The notes: generated by a model not told the origin, from the letters alone. A stretch of 64,000 bases of DNA from Galaxea fascicularis (GCA_948470475.1 OX419336.1:3870484-3934483); one strand, 5' to 3'. Shown: positions 31,756 to 45,400, counted from the stretch's first letter. Made by a program: numbers and translations.

Positions 31756-34700
31756 ATGTTCCACGAGGCTCTTTCCGTAAGGATCGCGTATGGCTCCATG
31801 TCGCTTTTCATAGCGATTCTTCACAATGTCTTTCTCTTGTATTACGTGGACATATTCGTTTCTGTTTACAAAATTGACCGGAATTCGTTTTGGTTGGGAG
31901 AGGTGAGTGGTTTTGTTTTGTTAATAATGTATTGCCTAGATTGTTTTCACATAAACCCAATAACACGCTATTGAAAGATAGGATCTACGAACAAAACGTT
32001 CCACGAAATGATTTCGACGTCAAGAAACAGGAATAAACTGCGTCGATCAGCCCCGACTGAACGTTCTACCTTGTTATGAAGGACGTTCAACATTTGTGGT
32101 GTAACAATATTCGACGTGCGGCTAAACGTAACATTAACGTAACATTACTTGAGAGATGGGATCTACGAACAAAAATGGTACTAAAATGGTGGCCAAAATA
32201 TTTACTCGAAAGCAAAACATCGATTTGACAAAGAATGTTGATCAAAACTTCATGGGGTGCTTGCTTAACATCCAAGCTGCAGGCTGTTTTATGACAATTT
32301 TTATGCATGTAGTCGGGGCTTGAAGTAAGTCCCCTAACCCATCTCTCCATCATGTGTCGAATATTATCAGGGCTTTTTTACACCTTTGGAGAAAGGTTAT
32401 AAACTTTTCACTATTTGGTCTGATAAAATGCTCATTTGGTTATCGGATGAAACACAGGATAAAAAGATGCAACAGTGTCTTATTAATAAACCGGTGTAGG
32501 AGTGATTGTATTCCTCCATTCCCTCCCCCAAACCCCTCCTCAATCCACTGATATTATTGCACTGGTTCTTTTAATATTGTGCAATGATGAATCAGTTCAT
32601 TGATCTGGTTTCAGGGCTGTCACAAATTTTTGAAGAAGGTTATGTGGGGGTGTGGTCTAGTCAATACATGGTTTTTCCATCAAAGTCACCAGGGATTGAA
32701 CCCAGAATGTCTGGGTAAAATGCCCAGCCCCTGACCCTTAAGAGTGATCAGCATAAAAATTTCTCCTTGTAATATGAACTCTTTATAAAACAGATTAGTC
32801 TCAAGAACCAAGGACGGGATCACACAAGATGACTTTGCTTGATGTTTTAACAACTTCTCCCTACTAATTCTATAGTAACTGTGCAGGGGCAAAAAATGAG
32901 AATTTAACCTTTGATCTAAGGTTTAAATCATTAAATTAAAAGCCCTGGATTTGCAGAACTTAGTTGTAGTTTGTAAATGGTTTGAACCCAGGAGTCATAT
33001 CACAATTAAGTGGAGTACAATTGTGCAGGTGAGTGTAGTCCTGACAAGGACTGTTTGTGGTGACATTGAAGTTTCGACAACCTGAGCGGAAGTCATCATC
33101 AGAGTCAAGTGATTTGTGTAATTTGGAAAATGTCTGATAACTCAAAAAGCCAAACTATGGGGTGGTAGACTGTCAAGCTAACACTGTTGGGTGATGCTGA
33201 AAATTGTCCACGAAGGAAATGTGGCATGTATGAACTTGTGGGGAATGTTTTAAGCAGTGGGTTCCCTTACATTCTGTGAGAATCAATTTCTGAATTCAGA
33301 CATTGCCAGAACTGTCAATCAAAGAGGTGTCATTAACAGCAAATCCAAAGATCAAGAAGAAAGTTAAAAAGAAAGGAAGGCTGTGAGAAAAAAGATAGTG
33401 ATCAACAACTAGCATTGGTATTGATTGTTTAACAAATTCTCCTGATGTAAATCTTTTTTTATGTCACAGAAAAATGTTTGTCAGCTATTCATCCTGTAAT
33501 AATTGATAGGCTTCATCTGCACTCTACTTTTTTCTATAGGCTATTTTTCTTGTTTGGAATTCATTAAATGATCCTCTGTTTGGCTGGTTGAGTGACCACA
33601 GAGCACTTGGAAAAAACCAGTAAGTTATTAAAATTTTAATTATGACAGCTTGTGTTAATTTGTGCCTGTCATTTCCTGAGTTCAGCGTCCTTCACAAAAA
33701 TGATGGGGCTGAAAACTTTGTTCAAATAGGAATGCTTGCCATGCAAGCCATCTCTGGGAAAGAATGGATATTTTCTGGTGCAATACTGTGATGCATCCAC
33801 TTAAATTTTACTCTTTTTGAAGGTCAAGCCTGAGCCAGCCAGAAATTGTTCAAAAGCGTTTTAGGTGAGTACTGAGCATTTTGTCTTAAAAGCTTGGAAG
33901 GAAAAGGGTGTAGTTATGATTTGACTTTGAAAATACAATCTTAGTTGGTTTACATACTGGTTATTATGTATTTTGCCATGTGCAGGTCAAAACTGAACTG
34001 TTAAACAACACATGATTGATTTATTTTTGTCTCAGTTTAAAGCCAAACAAGAGAAATCGATCATGCATTAAATTCTCGTTTGTTTCTGCTAATTGAGATT
34101 TTGGCAAAAGTCATACTATGATCCTTCCTTAAACACCAGCTTTTGTGCTGAGGTGCTCTATTCCATAGATAAATCAGACAATGCTATCAGACCTTCAACA
34201 CGATAACACAGAAAGGGTAGAGGTAAAATTACAGTTACCAGTTGGAATATTTTATTTATCACCATTCAGGGCTCTCTTGAAATATGGACCACTTTTTACA
34301 CTTTCCTTTTTGAGCATTTGGTTCCGCTGGTGTCACCCGTCAATCCAGTTCGTGTTCTGTCTGTGCTTGTACGATGGCTTTCTAACAATGATCGACCTCA
34401 ATCATTTGGCTCTTCTTGCCGACCTGGCGTTGTCATCTGAAGATAGAGCAACCCTTAACTGGTACTGCTCGGTATTTAGCGGATGTGGCTCACTGTCAGT
34501 GTTTCTGTCTTACCAATTCTGGGACAGAGACAACATGGGCTCATTTCATGTATTTTGCTTAATTCTGTCTGCATTTTCTCTAACTGGATTTCTGGTCAGT
34601 TCGCTTCTGCTCAAGCGGCATTTTATTGGTAAGAAGGTGAAAGTGGACACTCCAGATGGGGACAAAAGGTGAGGAATAATTTAGTGATATTGGAAAATTA

Positions 34701-37700
34701 CAATAATGATGACAATGATAATGATGACAATAATAATATAATGGTAATAATAATAACAGTGGAACACACATGTGTTTTGTTGTGTTAAGTGAGAATGATT
34801 TAATGATTCTGGTCATAGTTGAACACTCAAAAGCAAGGAATTTTCCCTGGAAAAAATGCAAGAAAATGAGGCCTTTATGCAGCCAAATTTGTGCTAAATT
34901 TCAGGGCAAACTTTTTTCTTTTGGAAGGAATGGCTGCTCAATGGCTGAGACACCAGCAAACAGTGACACAAAAAAATGACAACGAAAGCAAGTCTGAGCA
35001 GATAAAATCTGCCCTTAAAACTGATCTACTAATTAGCAATTTGTGCATTTCTGGTCAAAGGAGAAAATGGGCCGCTGCATGCTGGGGTGCACAGCTTTCT
35101 CAGTGTAATACCTAAGATTAATTTTCATGTGTTAAGAAAAAGCAATGATAACAGTTTTTGCACTGCTCAATTACAAAACATTTTTATAGGATAGACATTC
35201 AATCTGTAACTCCAGAAGCAGATCAGTCCCTTGAGCTGAAGATATTTCTAAAGCAGCTTATGACGCACTCGAATTTTTTGTGGTTTGCTGCCATGAACCT
35301 AATACAAGTAAGTCGACATTAGAAATTATGTAGGTAAATGTTAAGGAACGCTTTCACCCCTAAGATAAAATTTTAATTTCACCCTTAACTGTCTTTTAGA
35401 GTTTTTGTAGAGCAATGGAAGTTGATCTAGAATAAAAATTTGTTTAAAATCGTGACGCAGTTTTAAACTCCGTGTTCTTTTCACGCCGTATTTATACATA
35501 AGCTCAAGTAATGTTTCAACCTGTTTTCCTTGTTATCATTTTTATAATAAGATCGATCTCATTAGAACCGCTTAGCGATCATATTACGAAGCCATCAGCT
35601 CCTTTTATTGCTGTTTTTGCCGCATCTTGGACGGATAACGGTCTTAACGGGACGGTGTTCAATTTGGACGGATCATAATCCATCTGATTTTACCCATCTG
35701 TGAACACAGATTTTGAAGGCGAATTATCCGTATAAGACGCCAAGACAGAAAATTCATCAGATGGGTTATACACTCTTTTGTTTATATAAGAACCTTTTTT
35801 ATAAGAACGTCGAGGCTGAGATTAACCCAAATTTTAAGAACATAATTAGAACACAACTAAGGCTGATAGTCATTTAAGAAAATCTTTATTTTGCTAATTT
35901 ATTTTTTATAAATGAGTAGTATTCTATGTGCACACGAACTTTTTCTGCGTTTTCGCCACAAACTTTGGTGACTTTATGTCGCGTTGTGAACCTCTATGTT
36001 CAATGCTTTTTGTAAAGCAAAGTTTACCAACAGTTGGTTGACGCGACATCGTGTGTATACCATGTACTGACTTAAGAACACCTTAAGAACGTTTTCAGGC
36101 TTAAATCGCGAAAAAATAAGAACGTCAAGCCTCAGCTCCAAAATTAGACGTTCTTATAAAAAAGGGTGTAAATCTAGACAGATCATTCGTCTCTAGTGTG
36201 GAAACGGTAATTGTTCACAAGTTGCTCCGTTTGTCTTTATCTCTCTGCAGGTATTTCACTGTCATTTCAACAGCAATTTTTTCCCTCTTTTCCTTGACAA
36301 GTTACTTGGCGACACCATTTCTCCTCAGACAGGCTCCATGTTGCTGGGCGTGTCCTTTGTCGCCCCTCATATCAACAATCTTTATTTCTTGTCCCTGTGT
36401 CGTCGATTTGGAGTGTACGCTGTGATAAAGTGGTTGTTTTACGTAAAGCTTGCACTAAGCGTTGTTATGCTGACCTGTGGTCCAAACTGGCCCCTGTTAC
36501 TTTGTTTTTATATAGCAAGGTAAGTTTCGTGGCCAGGTAAGTGGTCAGTTTTTCTGACCAATCACAGCAGGCGCAAACGTTGCAATGAACCAATCAGGGG
36601 CTCGTTTCTCGAAAATCCCGTAAACTTTTCGGGCCCGAAAAGCTATTTTTAAAGCTGTCAGCCGCTTATTCTAGAAAGCTGGGCCGAGTTGCTCGAAGCA
36701 TGCTTAGCGCTAACCCAGGTCAAATACCACGACAACCTTTTGGTTTTAATACCACTTAACCAACGGTTAGTGCTAACCATGCTTCGAGCAACTCGGCGCC
36801 ACGGTCTTTTACTATGATTTTAAGTTACGAAAGGGTAAATTTTTTGCAAAATTTAGTGTCTGGAAACGCCTTCGTTTTTAAGATACGAAGGAAATTATGT
36901 CACCCGAAATGCGCCTGAAGATGAGTTTCACATGCAGCCTGCGAAAAGAGCGGGAAAATTAAGGCATCCTTGAACCCAAAGCTTTTCAATCTTGCTTTTT
37001 TCTGACTGCGTCAACATACAAAAATTGACGGAGCTCTCGGTGTAGAATGGCTCCTAAATAAGTGGAGATTGGCAGGCTAGATTTTGTTATTTTTGTGGCG
37101 AAAGGCCTTCTGGGAAGGCTTTCGCCATTATGTCATGGCGTTGAGTGAGTGAAAGCGTAACCATCTATATTGCGCAATACTGGATAAAAAAACTTAGCAT
37201 TTTTGCAACTTTGATCAGGCAGCAGATGGTATGCACTGTCGCAAAGAAATAAAAACTTACTGCCCTTATTGGACACAAACGTTCATATGTGCTGTGTTCC
37301 AGCAATGAGGCGGCATTTTGTGGTTGTTTTGTTTCGTCATAATAGTTGATCTCTGGATATACGAGAATTTTATCAAAGTCTTTGCGTTAATCAGTTTAAC
37401 TTGTTTTAACATTTTTCTGTTTGAAATACGCTATGTGTTGTATACTTTTACGCGGAGTTTTGGAAAAAAAACCCTCCTAGTTCACTTAATGCCACCTATC
37501 AACATACAGATCTATGTAGTTTACAGGTAATTAACAATTATTGAACTCGGTTATCGCAAAATCTTTTGATTTATCAGTGGCGAGCAGATCAGCCGAAGGC
37601 TGAGGCAAATAATTGATCTGCTCGCCACTGACAAATCACGATATTTTGCGGTAATCCAGTTCAATAATAGTTTGTTTTGATATTCTTTTTGGGAAGCGTT

Positions 37701-38662
37701 AGGCGTACACTGCTGACGGAGGTTTCCTTCTCAGCTTAATAATTTATTCTAGCGTAGTTACAATTGCGCTTGAGCAGAATATTATGTGCAGGAAGAACGT
37801 TAAGGCGCTGGCAAACGAGGACACATTGTTGCCGACACATCGTTGCCGACACAAATGTTTCCCCGTTTGCCCGCGCGCGCAACATTTGTTGCGGACACAA
37901 AAAATGTTTCTGATTTTGTTCAGAAACATTTTGTATCCGCAACAAATGTTTCCCAGTTTGCGCAGCGTGGAAACAATCATGAGTAACAATGTGTCTGCGA
38001 CAATGGCCTTATGATTTTGATTATGATTATGAATTATTGCAGCTTAGTATTGATTAGACCATCTCAAGTGGTAATTGAAAGGTCATACGTTCGACTCCTG
38101 TTTGAAGAACTCGGAATTTTTTCTAACTATACATGCGACAGTGTAAAGAAAATTACATCTTGTTTATTTACCTCCTTGATTAAGTTTACCAACTCGCACT
38201 TCTTTTTTCGTTTCTCTGTTTCTTTCCAGCAATCGCGTCTTCACAGAAGGAACATGCAAACTTCTAAACCTGATAATCAGTGATCTTGTGGATGAAGATT
38301 TCGTTCTTCACAGTCGCAAACAAGCCATATCAGCGTTGATATTCGGAACATCAGCTCTTTTCTCCAAACCTGGACAAACGTTAGCTCCTCTCATAGGAAC
38401 ATGGCTGTTGGCCGAGCAAACTGGTCACTCTCTCTTCTACTCGGACGATCTGTGGGCGTCTCCTGCTAACAGAGGAACTAGCTTTCACGACAGTGCAAAC
38501 GACGCATTACGCTGGGGATGTTTTTATGTTCTTGTTTACGTGCCAATTGTGTGCGCGTTTTTGCAGATTTTCGTATGGATGCGATTTAAACTTCATGGGA
38601 GTAGACTTCGGTGGGTGAAACAAATGCGAGAGGGTCGCTGGTTTTATTCTTCGGAGGTTTAA
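31756..38662 (+). CDS. MFSD13A: MFSD13A (TMEM180), major facilitator superfamily membrane protein
   Basis: Seven coding exons join in frame to 495 residues: 31756-31902, 33540-33619, 33823-33864, 34270-34668, 35190-35307, 36251-36519 and 38230-38662. Diagnostic segments are [100 protein letters not shown] and [15 protein letters not shown], with [15 protein letters not shown] near the C-terminus. All match human TMEM180 closely. The hydrophobicity pattern fits about twelve membrane helices. The family resembles the sugar:cation symporter branch of the MFS, but its substrate is not known. The start was chosen at the first Met in frame with the conserved first helix; an upstream exon is possible. 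Conservation is strong through every helix and no damage is seen. Confidence 0.95.
35769..36170 (+). mobile_element. 402-bp MITE (family M5), copy 1
   Basis: The ends are TACACTCTTTTGTTTATATA and TTATAAAAAAGGGTGTA, inverted with TATAAGAACGTCGAGGCTGA on the inner left. It occupies MFSD13A intron 5. A second copy, in inverted orientation, is at 39903-40250, and a fragment lies near 16100-16215. A TA duplication at the ends is possible. Confidence 0.7.
36525..36660 (+). repeat. CCAATCA-rich repeat fragment
   Basis: Text such as TCTGACCAATCACAGCAGGC followed by GCAATGAACCAATCAG resembles the paired repeats at 54435 and 54900. It lies just inside MFSD13A intron 6. Confidence 0.45.
37537..37668. 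mobile_element. 132-bp foldback element in MFSD13A intron 6
   Basis: ATTATTGAACTCGGTTATCG and ATCAGTGGCGAGCAGATCA on the left are mirrored on the right (TGATCTGCTCGCCACTGA, CAGTTCAATAAT). The arms are about 55 bp with a short AGCCGAAGGCT-containing centre. Confidence 0.72.
37802..38010. mobile_element. 209-bp foldback element with nested inverted repeats
   Basis: The outer ends AAGGCGCTGGCAAACGAGG and the complement of GTCTGCGACAATGGCCTT pair loosely. The inner part, AACATTTGTTGCGGACACAA against TTGTATCCGCAACAAATGTT, pairs tightly. The word GTTGCCGACACA is repeated on the left. Open frames through it on both strands are products of the symmetry. Confidence 0.65.
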
Positions 38663-38820
38663 AATATTATAGAGGGACACTGGAGTTCCTTAGAGAGGAA
38701 TAATGTATAGTATACCTAATATATTGCATTTCCGTTCATGACAGAATGGTTTTAAGATTTTAAAGAACAACAGCACGTTATCGGGTTGGTATTCAAGGGT
38801 GGGGAGTTCAAAAGTCACCA

Positions 38821-39038
38821 TAAAGCCGCATCCACACGAGCAAATTTTATTTTGACAACTTTTCTGTGGCAATTTTTAGTTGCGATTGTTTGCTCGTGTG
38901 CATGAGAAAATTTGCCCGAATTTCGTGTGACAAATTCATTTGACGCGCATCTGACGCGCCGATCAAATAATCACAAATAATAATTGTCACAGAAAAGTCA
39001 GTGTCACCGAAAAATTTGCTCGTGTGGATGCGGCTTAA
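38821..39038. mobile_element. 212-bp PIF/Harbinger-like MITE, TAA target duplication
   Basis: The terminal inverted repeats AGCCGCATCCACACGAGCAA (about 26 bp in all) bound 38824-39035. TAA stands on both sides (38821-38823 and 39036-39038). A 3-bp TAA/TTA duplication is characteristic of PIF/Harbinger elements. No coding content. Confidence 0.72.
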
Positions 39039-39170
39039 GTCAGTTGTAATACTTCAGCCCATCAACAACATGAGCCCTTTTTCTCTACTTAAAAATGCAA
39101 ATATAACAATTTAGAGAGACTGGCAAAATTCATGCTTCGTCAGGAGCCCATGTTCGTTTATTTATTCACC

Positions 39171-39268
39171 ATTTTGGTGGATTTTGCGTTGGATGTTTAC
39201 CATGAGCAAAATACGCTTAGCCTGGCTAAATACGCTCAAATAAACGTCCAACGCAAAATCCACCAAAT
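39171..39268. repeat. 98-bp inverted repeat
   Basis: ATTTTGGTGGATTTTGCGTT with GGATGTTTA on the left pairs with AAACGTCCAACGCAAAATCC plus ACCAAAT on the right, around a 42-bp centre. Probably a foldback element; no target duplication was recognised. Confidence 0.6.
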
Positions 39269-39902
39269 CGCCAAAATTCGCCGTTTTCAGCTACAAGAAC
39301 GACAACATATTGCATTTTAGGTAAAAGTACGTTTATTCTAGTTGTACTCATCGAAGTACATCACGATTTTATGAACGTGTTCGATATCACCTTCCCTTAT
39401 AAGATACAAAAGGTCACACAGTTTGTGTGGATCCCCTGTGTTTTCATAAAAAAAGGATGTTTAGGTAAGTAACTTTATTTAGCCAGGGTGGCCTATTCAG
39501 CTACGAGGCTGGTATTCAGAAGGGCCCTGGGAAATAAAGAAATGTACAATTTAAAGTGGTCTGACATTATTTACAACCTGAAACCCCCTAAAAGATCCTA
39601 AGCTCCTAAGTACAATTTAATGAAATACAGTTTAAAAATTCTCTGTGTCTGGTAGAATGATAAGTCCTCCTGAAAGGCTGTCACAATTGTTCATTTTTAC
39701 TGTGACTAGACCACGCCCCACTGGTTGCCAAAGTGTGCTGAAAGCTCGATTTCAAAATGGGTGTCACTTGAGACCCAGGTGAAACCCTACTTGTCGATTG
39801 TGATTCTTCGTAACATAGAAACTGGTTTGTCTTCTCGATTGATGTCCTGTAATTTGATTACAGCAAAACAGAGACAAACTGGATCCTCAACACTAGAGCA
39901 AA

Positions 39903-40250
39903 TACACTCTTTTTTATAGGAGCCTGAAAACGCTCTTAAGGTGTTCTTAGGTTACATGACATATACACGATGTCGCGCCAACCAACTGTTGGTAAATTTA
40001 GCTTTACAAAAAGCATTGAACATAGAGGTTCACAATGCGACTTAAGTCACCAAAGTTTGCGGCGAAAACGCAGAAAAAGTTCATGTTTTACATAGAATAC
40101 TACTCATTGATAAAAAGTAAATGAGCAAAATAAAGATGTTCTTAACTGACTATCGGCCTTGGTTGTGTTCTAAGCATGTTCTTAAAGTTTGGGTTAATCT
40201 CAGCCTCGACGTTCTTATAACAAAGGTTCTTATAAAAAAAAAATAGCGTA
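39903..40250 (-). mobile_element. MITE (family M5), copy 2
   Basis: This is the reverse-complement match of the element in MFSD13A intron 5. Shared stretches include CACGATGTCGCG, CAACCAACTGTTGGTAAA, AAGCATTGAACATAGAGG and AATACTACTCATT. The ends are TACACTCTTTTTTATAGG and AAAATAGCGTA. Confidence 0.68.
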
Positions 40251-40541
40251 CGCATTTTAAGGATTTGCTATGGAAACCAAGTCTCTCATAGCTAGTTCTG
40301 TGCGTAAACGTAACATTACAGATCCTATAGCACACGCTTAAAACAAGTAACCTTGCGTTTCTCTCGATATTTCACGTGAATACATCTCCAATACGGCGAG
40401 TATTGCGAATAAAATCTGGCGATAAAACGTATCTTCAAAAATGGTCGATCACATATTCTGACCCCTTAAAACTTTGAGTTTGAAATTTTTTCGTAGTTGA
40501 CTGATAAAATAGACAGTTAAAAGACCGACCAATTTACCTTT

Positions 40542-40723
40542 CTGTAAACCATGGGCGTAGCCAGGATTTTTCAAAGGGGGAGTCACATTGTGTTAAACAC
40601 AGGTACTCACCAGATTATCACCTGAATATTGTAGGTTTGCTTAAAAAATGAAAAAAAAAAAAGCTTACAAAGGGGGGTCCACGGGCACCCCAGGACCCCC
40701 CTAGTTACGCCCTTGCTGTAAAC
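40542..40723. mobile_element. 166-bp hAT-like MITE with exact 8-bp target duplication
   Basis: The element 40550-40715 has ends CATGGGCGTAGCCAGG and CCTAGTTACGCCCTTG. It is flanked by CTGTAAAC at 40542-40549 and 40716-40723. The 8-bp duplication and the GGGCGTAGCCAGG terminus are typical of hAT non-autonomous elements in many animals. Confidence 0.85.
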
Positions 40724-42419
40724 CACCTTTCTACCAATAGAGGGGCTGTTTTGATATTTTTGTGGTTCGTTGCATTGTTTGTCATATTTAAAATTGTCGT
40801 GAATCGTGCGGAGGCCCCCCCTCTTACGGCCCCTCAATATATTTTTTTTTCTGAAAATATTTCTGCCAACATGCGGTTGCCCTTGACTGATTGCGTCATC
40901 TCAGCTGAAATTTCCGCCACGCGTGACGACGCACACGCAAAATGTCATTCTGCGTGAATAGAGTTCTTCTGCTGTCACGTACCGAGAATACTGATAAAAT
41001 ATCACCAGATCACAAAAACTCAGACAGACGTTAACTTAATTTTGTAAGAAAACATAAAGTGGCTTACTTCTTTATTCTTTCTAAAGGTCTTGGCCCGAAA
41101 ATGAGTCCTTTACGCCTGTTGTTTCGAGTGTTTTGTAAGGAACGTGACTTCGTAAATGTACCTTGTGGCTTCGCGTGATTTGTGACCAAGCTGATGAAAT
41201 CGAAAACAATAGGGAACAGCAATTTGAGCCAATCAGACTACAGGGTGTGTCAATGTTTACAACTGTCCCGTGATCGATCTTGGTAAATTTTCAAGGATCT
41301 CCGTAAAGTAATCATCAAGTAGAAGTGTAACATTACTGTATTTCATGTTCTTTTGTGAATAGTAATCAGAAAGAATTTCAGTAATTTGTATCTACCTTTC
41401 GATTTTGGCAACTCTTGTGGCGCAACCTCTGAAGCTACGTATAAATCGACGCCCTTAAATTTTCTTGTGAGAGGGAAAAGCCTCAATAGGTAAGTCATTG
41501 TTTTGAGTCCAGTTACCGTTATGCCATCAGTTTATTGCACGGTCTATATCGTTACTACATGCAAAAATCCGATAGCCATGTCTGTAATGCTTGGAATATA
41601 TTACTCCCTTTTTTATTACGAGAAGTAGGACACTGGTTAGCTTTGTTATTGTTTTGCGGTCGAGTGGAAGCACCTACTCGACTGTCATCCAACGTGGCAC
41701 AACAAAAAGCCTCGCCTGCGTGACATCTCTCAATTGAAAACAGAATTGTGTGACAAAGTTGGCATCACTCCAAAGTCAAAACACACTGCACGGAAGATTA
41801 TCAACCACTGAAAAAGGTCGTGTTTATACTCGCTATCAGTGAATATACTCTCCTCCTATTTTTCTTTTCCTTCGAAGTGTAATATATACGACATATACGA
41901 GAGAATCAGGCGTCCTCGAACTACACATATTTGGGAGACTCGGTCGTTCTTTGTTGATTATAATCAGTATTAAATATTGCACTTCAAATCGAACGAAGGT
42001 CCAACGGTATTGAGAGATTATCGACAGAAAAATGCAAGCACTGTCCCGTTTATTATTGTAATAACAAGCTTGAAACATTTTGTTTTAAATTTTTTCACTG
42101 CCCATTGGTTTGAACAATAGATTACTACCCCCAGAGAAAATGATTGCAGCCCCCTTCCCCTCCCCAGCACTTTTCTTCCATAGCCAATCACAGGTCGGGT
42201 TTGCTCTCACCTGACTCAGATGGATAAAAACAACAAACTTCTCAGTAAGCGGAGGAGAACCTTGTACAGTAGCTGCTTCACTAATTTGGGTCAGTTCGTG
42301 GTGTTTTCGTGCTATAAACAGTTTCTTGCCCGCGCCCCAGCCAGCAGACATTGCCGGCAAGGCTTTTCTGCGAAGCGTTCTATGCTAAACCTTTTCTCTT
42401 TCGCTCTGGAACCGTGAAA

Positions 42420-45400
42420 ATGGCCAGTTCCCCTTCCTCCGGCTCTGCAGCAACAGTTCCAACTGCCTCCACAAAGAAGATGCGGGTTCGCAGCAAGTCT
42501 ACTTCTGCAGTTGATGATGTTAAAGAGGACGTTCCGACGCAGAACGAGAAACGAGTGGTTGATGTTGTAAAGACGAGCCTTAAGAATGGCATTAATGGGA
42601 CACAGAACGGGGCGGAATCCCTGTTCGTCAAAGGCCCAAAGGACAAGCACCAGGAAAGAAAGTCTCGCAGCGGACGACGTGGTTTGCCGAAGAAAGGTAA
42701 GCTGCTTTAAGCCGCAGTTTTCTTCATATTGTAATATTCTGTTATTCTGTTCATCTTCCGTTGCACCTTTTTTTTTTAACTAGAAATAAGCCTCTGCTGT
42801 TCTCTAGCGGTTGTGTTCGAGATGTATTTTGGATCGATCTTTACAGAAGCTTCTCTTTCGTATCAAAACACGTCTTTCGAGTTCATGAATATTACATATT
42901 GTGTGGTTGATCCGGACAGTGCCACGCGGCTAGCACTACAGTCGATTTGCTTACAACTCGACACCTCGTTCTTTCACCACGACGAGTTTTCGACACACAG
43001 AGATTTTAATCATCAACGTTTTACGGTAATATGAGGTTAGTTTTTCGAACGAGCGAATTGCATCATAAGCGTAATTAGGTCTCGGAATTGATGCAAAGTA
43101 TTGTACAACTTTGCTAAATGTAGTTGTACAATATCTTGTTTTGAACTAAGCTTAAACCTACTTTTCTATTGTGATCTCTCGCATATTGCACCACTCCCAG
43201 TTTCACTGGCTTTCAAGTTCCGTTTGATTTTTCTACATGTTGAGAAAATTTACGCTGTGATGTGTTCGAGCAAGTCCTTTTGCTTTTGACGAAATAGCGG
43301 CCTTGCAGATTTCTCCAGTGCGCGCAAATTAGAGATCCCGTGTGAAATTTAAATTTGAATGACTTTGTAGTTAGAGCGTGTCTTTTTGTTAAGGGATTAC
43401 GTGCTTTTAGCCTTGAAAACTTATTTCGAACGTTCGGCTGAAGAAACCTTTCAAAGGGTTTGCTCGATTTGGTGTCATATTTCATTAAGTCAGATCTCAC
43501 AACGAAAATGTAAACAAAGGGGCATATTTGCATTAATTTGATTATAATTTTGCCGCCAGGGATTTTAGAAATTCCATGTTTCTCCTTGACGAAGAGCGTA
43601 AGCTGGAGGATCGTTTTGTTTGTGTATGTTTTACCGCACGTTTAAAATCGAGGTCTTTCTAAAAAAAAGTTTCTCAGCTGTTTATACACTTGCTGGTGTC
43701 CTTTTGGCCTCTAGTCTTAATGTTTACAGAGCTGTTAGGGTCTAGAAATAATCTCCAGAAGATATTAAGTGTAAAACATCACTTTAGCTCGATAAATTTA
43801 ATTTATTGCGCGGGATGATCAAAATCATTGAGGGATGAATACCCCAGGGTAGAACAAAATAAATTCAAGAGTGCCTTTTGAATTAAAACAATATGTTGCA
43901 TGGATTTGTTTTGTACTGCTTTTCAATGTTGACACGATCTTTGTAAGTAACCAAATTCTTGCTGGATAGCAAATACACAATATTCATAGCTTTAAAGTAA
44001 GCCTGTGTCTAAATGTCCGCAGCCAGACAGAATTTTCAAAATGCTCTGTCTGGCAGTCAAAATATATGTTGGCAATTACCTAATATAAACATCCATATTC
44101 CTTGTCTGCTAGCCCCAATCCCTAACCTAATTGGCGTAATCTACCCTGAAAGCGAAGAAAGTCAGATTGCCTGACACCAAGTATTTTGAAAATTCTGCCC
44201 AGCTGCCCTCTGAATGCCGGATATAGACACTTCGTAAAAACAAACTTTAAATCAAACCCTACAAACGCCTGAAGATAGTTTTTGAGGCATGTAATTGGAC
44301 AAGGCTTTGTTTGGGTTGGATAAGGTTGTGCCATTTGTTTTTGATGAAAACAAGGAAGTGGGCAAAAATGTCTTCATGGATGACAAAGTGAGCTAGCTAT
44401 TTCTAAGCTTTTTATTTTGTATCTCCAGTTGTCAAATTAGCAGTATATATCTGTTATTATTGGAAGTGGTATAAGTCTCAAGTGATATTGCATTTTGAAT
44501 TGCCATAGAAACCAGAATAAATTTTTGCAGGTCAATGTTGAATCATCATTGCTGTAAATCAGACAAATTCTTCTTTTTGCTAGGAGAAGTTCCCAAAATA
44601 GTGGTATATCTAATGCTGTAAAGATCGGTTTTCAAAAACCTGGTTCCTCTCTTGCAACATTGCCAGAAACTCAAAGCTGTTTGAAATTTGTTGTTAGCTT
44701 TCAGTTTAATTCAACTAAACTCAAATGTTTTGTCAGTAAAGTTCATAAAGGAAACACTAGCCTCTTCCCAGGAATTTCATTGAATGTTTAATTTTAAACA
44801 GACAATGCATATTGCATACAATATGCATCATGTGGAATCTTGATACTACTATGTTTGACACATGATGACCACTGCTGTTTTGTTGACCATGTGATTTGTG
44901 AAAATGTCATTGAAAAACTTTGGTTTTCAAAAGGATTTACGAATCACGTTACAAAACAGCAGTGGTTACACTGTCAAGAACATGGTCTTTTCAAGATCCA
45001 ATTTTTCAGTTATTGTTATGGCAAATCTGTAAAACAGCATGCTAAAAATGAGGAGTTGAGACAGCTAGCTTAATTGCTAGCTTGAAAGGTAAGGTTGCCA
45101 AAGACAGGGAGACTAGTAAGTTTACCACTGGTTTATTATTACTAGGTGGAGCAGGAGGGAAGGGTACTTGGGGAGCCATTGGTGAAGTTTTGAGTGAAGA
45201 GGATCTTAAAGTCAGAGACCAGCATGATCCAAACTACGAGTCAGAGGAAGATGAAGATGTGAGTATATACATGTACCAGAACATGTTAGTATGCAAATTT
45301 CTGTAATTAATCAAGGCATTTGAGACCAGGTATGGGTTTGAATGACAGGTACTAATGGACTGTGACCACAATCTGAAGCAGCCACACCCTTGTGACCATT

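Larger units (their letters stand above)
38663..42419. other. Spacer between MFSD13A and PDCD4
   Basis: No exon is supported. It holds a PIF/Harbinger-like MITE, a short inverted repeat, a second M5 MITE and an hAT-like MITE (separate entries). The last few hundred bases should contain the PDCD4 promoter. Confidence 0.5.
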
